Part shown: one piece after another, positions 60,000-64,000 of the stretch
Position numbering within the stretch: the stretch's first letter is position 1
Layout: every line of letters starts with the position of its first letter
Source: Psychrobacter sp. WY6
GTDB lineage: Bacteria; Pseudomonadota; Gammaproteobacteria; Pseudomonadales; Moraxellaceae
Direction: 5' to 3'
Assembly: GCF_018448495.1 (NCBI RefSeq)
Contig: NZ_CP049902.1
Location: 2,232,001 to 2,296,000, forward strand
DNA: 64,000 nucleotides
The notes under the pieces: model-generated
The model's database searches: none
What the model saw: the letters and a program-made list of their open reading frames with translations, nothing else
What the model was told of the DNA's origin: nothing
Translations under genes and position numbers: made by a program

Positions 60000-60735
60000 A
60001 ACAGCAGATTTAGATGTAGTCGATTTGGGTGATTTGCCCAATATTGATGTAGACAGTATACAATCTATCGATATTGAGCCTTTAATTGGAACAAATGACC
60101 CGCGCCATGCGCCTAAAATATTGGTGCTATACGGCTCTCTACGCCAGCGCTCATTCTCTAAACTGGCCAGTGAAGAAGCGAGCCGTCTATTGCGTTGGTA
60201 TGGTTGTGAGGTTCGAACCTTTGATCCGACGGGTTTGCCATTGCCTGATGCTGCTGATGCCAATCATCCAAAAGTACAAGAGCTGCGAGAGTTGGCGCAG
60301 TGGTCAGAAGGTATGCTGTGGGTGAGCCCAGAACGTCATGGCAGTATGACCAGTATTATGAAAGCACAAATTGACTGGATTCCATTGTCATTAGGTGGTG
60401 TGCGTCCAACCCAAGGCAAAACTTTGGCAGTGATGCAAGTCAGTGGTGGCAGTCAAAGCTTCAATACGGTTAACCAATTGCGCATTCTTGGGCGTTGGAT
60501 GCGGATGATTACCATACCCAATCAGTCCTCTATTCCTAAAGCTTTTTTGGAATTTAACGACGATGATCGTATGGATAAGTCTCCTTTATATTTGCGTCTC
60601 GTGGATGTTTGTGAGGAGTTGGTGAAATTCACTTGGCTGACCCGTGGACGCTCAGCCTATCTGATTGACCGTTACTCTGAACGGGTAGAAAGCGCAGAGG
60701 AGCTGTCGCAGCGCGTCAATCAAAAATCACTCTAA
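59989..60735 (+). CDS. arsH: ArsH, NADPH-dependent FMN reductase / organoarsenical oxidase
   Basis: 248 residues, flavodoxin-like fold. The FMN phosphate loop is in [54 protein letters not shown] and [20 protein letters not shown] follow. ArsH oxidises trivalent methylated and aromatic arsenicals to less toxic pentavalent forms in species tested. Its start overlaps the arsC end; arsB follows 81 bases later. Frame intact. Confidence 0.95.
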   Translation: MANKTADLDVVDLGDLPNIDVDSIQSIDIEPLIGTNDPRHAPKILVLYGSLRQRSFSKLASEEASRLLRWYGCEVRTFDPTGLPLPDAADANHPKVQELRELAQWSEGMLWVSPERHGSMTSIMKAQIDWIPLSLGGVRPTQGKTLAVMQVSGGSQSFNTVNQLRILGRWMRMITIPNQSSIPKAFLEFNDDDRMDKSPLYLRLVDVCEELVKFTWLTRGRSAYLIDRYSERVESAEELSQRVNQKSL

Positions 60736-60816
60736 TGTATCCTCTCATCATTCATTTTCTAATGCTTGCTCTTACATAATTATTCTTATAATAATTAAGC
60801 CTAAAAAGGTTACTCA

Positions 60817-62127
60817 ATGCTGGCATTAACTATCTTTATCGTGACTCTGGTTTTAGTGATATGGCAGCCCAAAGGACTGGGTATTGGCTGGAGTGCAATG
60901 GGCGGTGCGTTGATTGCCTTAGCTTTTGGCGTGGTAAAGCTCTCCGATATTGGTATTGTGTGGGACATCGTTTGGGATGCGACTTTTACCTTTGTGGCGC
61001 TTATCATTATCTCGCTTATCTTAGATAAAGCAGGATTTTTTGGCTGGGCAGCACTGCATGTGGCTAGGCTTGGCAATGGGCAAGGACGTTTGCTATTTCC
61101 TATGATTGTGATTTTAGGCGCGTTTATCTCGGCGTTTTTTGCCAATGATGGGGCAGCATTGCTACTGACACCGATTGTCATCGCTATCTTACTGCGTCTC
61201 AAATTCTCACCACCATCTGCTTTGGCTTTCATTATCGCAACAGGTTTCATTGCTGATACCGCAAGTCTGCCGTTAATCACTTCTAATCTGGTCAATATTG
61301 TTAGTGCCAATTATTTTGACATTGGATTTGGTCGTTATGCAGCAGTGATGATACCGGTCAATATTGTTTCTGTATTGGCGACGCTCGCCGTATTATGGTT
61401 AGTCTATGCGCGGCACATTCCAAAACACTACTCCATTGCTGATTTGAGTGCACCAGAGTCTGCGATTGAAGATCCGCTTGTCTTTAAAGTAGCCTTTCCA
61501 CTGCTCGCGTTGCTACTTATTGCCTACTTTAAGACTGAGTCATTGGGCATTGCCATCTCCTTGGTGACAGGAGTGGCGGCGTTACTGTTAATGGCTATCG
61601 CAGGTCGCTGGTGGCAAGGAGGGCGTGATGCCGTTGTTTCTGTATCTGATATCCTGCGTCAAGCACCTTGGCAAATCGTATTATTTTCCATCGGTATGTA
61701 CTTGGTGGTTTATGGCTTGGGCAATGCAGGATTGACTGCCTATGGTGCTCAAGTATTGAATTGGCTAGGGCAGCAGGGTACGGTCATCGCAACAGTAGGA
61801 ACTGGATTCCTCTCTGCTATTGTAGCCTCTGTTATGAATAATATGCCGTCTACTTTGGTTGGTGCACTGGCGATTGATAGCGCGCAGGTACCTGCTGCCA
61901 CTCGAGAGCTCATGATTTATGCCAATGTGATTGGTAATGATTTGGGACCGAAATTCACACCTATCGGTAGTCTGGCGACTTTATTGTGGCTCCATGTATT
62001 GGCAGAAAAAGACTATAAAATCAGTTGGGGGCAGTATATGAAGATTGGACTGCTCATTACCCCGCCCGTACTATTGGTCACGCTACTGGCTTTGGTTGTT
62101 TGGTTGCCTTATCTGTCTTCATTTTAA
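60817..62127 (+). CDS. arsB: Arsenite efflux permease ArsB
   Basis: 436 residues with about 11 membrane helices; [80 protein letters not shown] and [20 protein letters not shown] are ArsB/NhaD-group motifs. It exports arsenite (or antimonite) using the proton gradient; no ArsA ATPase is nearby. Last gene of the ars operon. Frame intact. Confidence 0.95.
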   Translation: MLALTIFIVTLVLVIWQPKGLGIGWSAMGGALIALAFGVVKLSDIGIVWDIVWDATFTFVALIIISLILDKAGFFGWAALHVARLGNGQGRLLFPMIVILGAFISAFFANDGAALLLTPIVIAILLRLKFSPPSALAFIIATGFIADTASLPLITSNLVNIVSANYFDIGFGRYAAVMIPVNIVSVLATLAVLWLVYARHIPKHYSIADLSAPESAIEDPLVFKVAFPLLALLLIAYFKTESLGIAISLVTGVAALLLMAIAGRWWQGGRDAVVSVSDILRQAPWQIVLFSIGMYLVVYGLGNAGLTAYGAQVLNWLGQQGTVIATVGTGFLSAIVASVMNNMPSTLVGALAIDSAQVPAATRELMIYANVIGNDLGPKFTPIGSLATLLWLHVLAEKDYKISWGQYMKIGLLITPPVLLVTLLALVVWLPYLSSF

Positions 62128-62166
62128 AATTTGAGTGAATGTCTTGCGATTAGCGTGGCTATTACG

Positions 62167-62196
62167 CTGACATCCATTAAGCTCATCGGGTATAAT
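62167..62196 (+). promoter_or_regulatory. Putative sigma-70 promoter of rpiA
   Basis: CTGACA (62167-62172) and TATAAT (62191-62196), 18 bases apart, precede the rpiA start by about 70 bases. Good match to consensus. Confidence 0.6.
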
Positions 62197-62263
62197 GGCG
62201 GCGCATTTTACCTTTTTACCCTTTACTTTTTTTAAAGCGATACGTTTATTTTGCCAAGGATTT

Positions 62264-62922
62264 ATGATGAGTGATCAGCAAGCACAAAAGCAAGCCGCCG
62301 CCAAAGCGGCTCTAAGTTATATCGAAGATGACATGATACTTGGAGTAGGCACAGGCAGTACGGTCAACTGTTTGATTGAATTATTACCGACAGTAAAGCT
62401 TGCTGGCGCAGTTGCCAGCTCACAGGTCACTGAAGACAAACTTCGTGCCCTTGGTATTGAAATCGTTGATTTGAACTTTGCTGGTACGCTTGATTTATAT
62501 CGATGGGGCAGATGAGGTCAATGAGCATTTGCAATTGATAAAAGGCGGTGGCGGCGCGCTCACTCGTGAGAAAATCGTGGCAGCGGCTTCTAACAAATTA
62601 TATGTATGGTTGATGAGAGCAAAGCGTTGAGGTGCTAGGTCGCGAGTTTCCTGTTCCGATTGAGGTACTGCCGCAAGCACGTTCTTATGTCGCACGGCAA
62701 TTAGCCCGTATGGGCGGTGAGCCAGTTTACCGCGAAGATTTTGTGACTGATTATGGTAATGTTATCTTAGATACTTATGATTTGGATGTGAGTAATCCGA
62801 TAGCGCTTGAGAAAGAGCTGAATAATATTGTGGGTGTGGTGTGTAATGGTATTTTTGCGGCCAATCAAGCTGATGTATTGCTGAAAGCAGGTAGTAATGG
62901 TGTGACGACACTTATTCGTTAA
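62264..62922 (+). CDS. rpiA: Ribose-5-phosphate isomerase A (frame broken three times)
   Basis: AAGGA before ATG 62264 sets the start ([20 protein letters not shown]). Motifs: [38 protein letters not shown], then after a break near 62498 [20 protein letters not shown] and [17 protein letters not shown], and after breaks near 62605 and 62632 VDESKAL and [20 protein letters not shown]. The C-terminus is [20 protein letters not shown]. It interconverts ribose-5- and ribulose-5-phosphate; the DGADE motif holds the catalytic acids. About 221 residues joined. Convergent with argF. Confidence 0.93.
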
Positions 62923-62976
62923 AAAATGCTTACTCGTTAAAAATCGGTTAAGCAGTGTCTTATCGTTCATCAGAAA

Positions 62977-63017
62977 CGAAAAAGGCAGATCACACTAAAT
63001 GTGGTCTGCCTTTTTCG
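62977..63017. terminator. Bidirectional terminator between rpiA and argF
   Basis: CGAAAAAGGCAGATCACA and TGTGGTCTGCCTTTTTCG pair over 18 bases with one G-U position around a short loop. A and T runs on each side suit both convergent genes. Confidence 0.85.
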
Positions 63018-63053
63018 TACTTACTCTTCCATAAATAGATTATGGCTACATTT

Positions 63054-63968
63054 TTAAAGTTTTATTTTGTCTTGTAATAAGAATTCCATCAAGGCTTTTT
63101 GCGCATGTAAGCGATTTTCGGCTTCATCCCATACCACTGAGCGTGGATCGTCAAGCATATCATGAGAGATCTCCTCACCACGATGCGCGGGTAGACAATG
63201 CATAAATACCACTTCAGGATCGGCTTTGTCCAATAGTGATGGCGTTACTTGATAAGCGGCAAAACGGCGCGCACGAGTATTTGTTCAGACTTGTCCCATG
63301 CTTGCCCATACATCGGTGACAATTAAATTTGAATCTTTCGCGGCTTCTTGTACGTTTTCGACAATACTGACGCAATGCGAGAAGCGTTTCATCAGCTCAG
63401 GGTCAGGCTCAAACCCATAAGGCGCAGCGACGCGTAGCTCAAAACCAAATTGATGAGCTGCTTGCATATAGGATGCACACATATTATTGCCATCACCGAC
63501 CCAAGTAACGATTTTATTTTCGATACTTCCACGGTGCTCATAATAGGTTTGCATATCAGCCAGTAGCTGACAAGGATGAAATTCGTCAGTTAAAGCATTG
63601 ATGATAGGCACACTTGAGTATTCAGCAAAGGTCTCAACTTTTTCGTGACCAAAGGTACGAATCATGATGATATCGACCATGCTCGATATGACACGAGCAG
63701 AGTCTTCTAGCGGCTCACCACGCCCAAGCTGGGTATCATTTGGCGACAAAAAGATAGCACTACCACCAAACTGACCCATACCTGTCTCAAATGAGATGCG
63801 CGTACGGGTTGAGGATTTCTCAAATATCATGCCAAGCGTACGACCAACAAACGGCTGATATATCTCGCCTGCGTGTTGCATCTTGCGCAATTCGCTGGCA
63901 CGCTTTATAAGGTTTTCTAATTCTTGTTTGGTTAAATCAGATAAGGTCAAAAAATGGCGCAAACTCAT
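63054..63968 (-). CDS. argF: Ornithine carbamoyltransferase (frame broken)
   Basis: Begins [20 protein letters not shown]. The carbamoyl-phosphate site is in [16 protein letters not shown]; ornithine and domain motifs follow: [46 protein letters not shown]. The frame is lost near 63288 and again near 63265; the joined C-terminus has [38 protein letters not shown] with the ornithine Cys, and a stop at 63054. About 306 residues. It makes citrulline in arginine synthesis. GTGATGG-like upstream sequence is cut by the window edge, so control is unknown. Confidence 0.94.
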
Positions 63969-64000
63969 AGTAATCCTAGCAGTCGATCGCAGTCAGTGAA

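Noticed and set aside
1..64000. tRNA, rRNA or prophage genes
   Set aside because: None was recognised in any part; no integrase, no cloverleaf-like sequence ending in CCA and no phage structural gene.

Overview
The window looks like a chromosomal segment from a gammaproteobacterium of the family Moraxellaceae, most likely Psychrobacter or a close relative. This is inferred from moderate GC, protein flavour and gene combinations (ESPR-type trimeric autotransporter, a hpd/fahA/maiA/phhAB cluster with IclR and LysR regulators, ccoS beside a SafE-like protein). No marker-gene comparison was possible. No tRNA, rRNA, CRISPR array or prophage was seen.

Layout. 0-8 kb: the 5' end of dnaE (minus), an Mrr-like endonuclease, gamma-glutamyltranspeptidase, and two large tandem lipoproteins followed by a small Ser/Asn/Gly-rich secreted protein. 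8-11.3 kb: a Spy/CpxP-like lipoprotein divergent from a CpxR/CpxA-type two-component system. 11.7-17.8 kb: a roughly 2000-residue trimeric autotransporter adhesin with an internal in-frame 855-bp duplication. 18-31.6 kb: a phenylalanine/tyrosine catabolic region with phhA, phhB, tyrB, hpd, maiA, fahA, a VOC-fold protein, IclR and LysR regulators, a flavin-type monooxygenase, a TRAP binding protein and an NhaC-family transporter. Homogentisate dioxygenase (hmgA) is not in this window. 32-36 kb: a FhuC-FhuD-FhuB type ferric-siderophore importer preceded by a good Fur-box candidate. 36-47 kb: DUF3817 protein, GST, an unknown coiled-coil protein, an IS1595-type transposase remnant, a catalytic/non-catalytic M16 peptidase pair, a tiny lipoprotein, ftsY, ogt, yebC and a voltage-gated K+ channel. 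47-59 kb: an ABC1/UbiB kinase, aroQ, a cold-shock protein with a long leader, a DEAD-box helicase, a SafE-like protein with a Met/His-rich tail, ccoS, a DUF218 protein, murB, a low-molecular-weight phosphatase, hslR, a PaiB-like protein, an Excalibur protein and ilvA. 59-64 kb: arsR-arsC-arsH-arsB, then rpiA and the 5' part and body of argF.

Many genes are broken by single-base frameshifts: I count close to 50 events in about 25 genes. They include genes that are normally indispensable (dnaE, ftsY), and in many cases one missing base in a homopolymer explains the break. I therefore read most of them as sequencing or assembly errors and annotate each broken gene as one locus, stating where the frame is lost. 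From about 47 to 62 kb the sequence is nearly clean.

How the genes work together. PhhA and PhhB would turn phenylalanine into tyrosine, TyrB would transaminate it, and Hpd would make homogentisate. After an unassigned ring-opening step, MaiA and FahA would deliver fumarate and acetoacetate. The fhu genes would bring in iron, and the ars operon would give arsenic resistance under an ArsR whose putative operator overlaps its own start codon. A family of short elements with TAGGGCGTGTC-like inverted ends is scattered through the intergenic regions.
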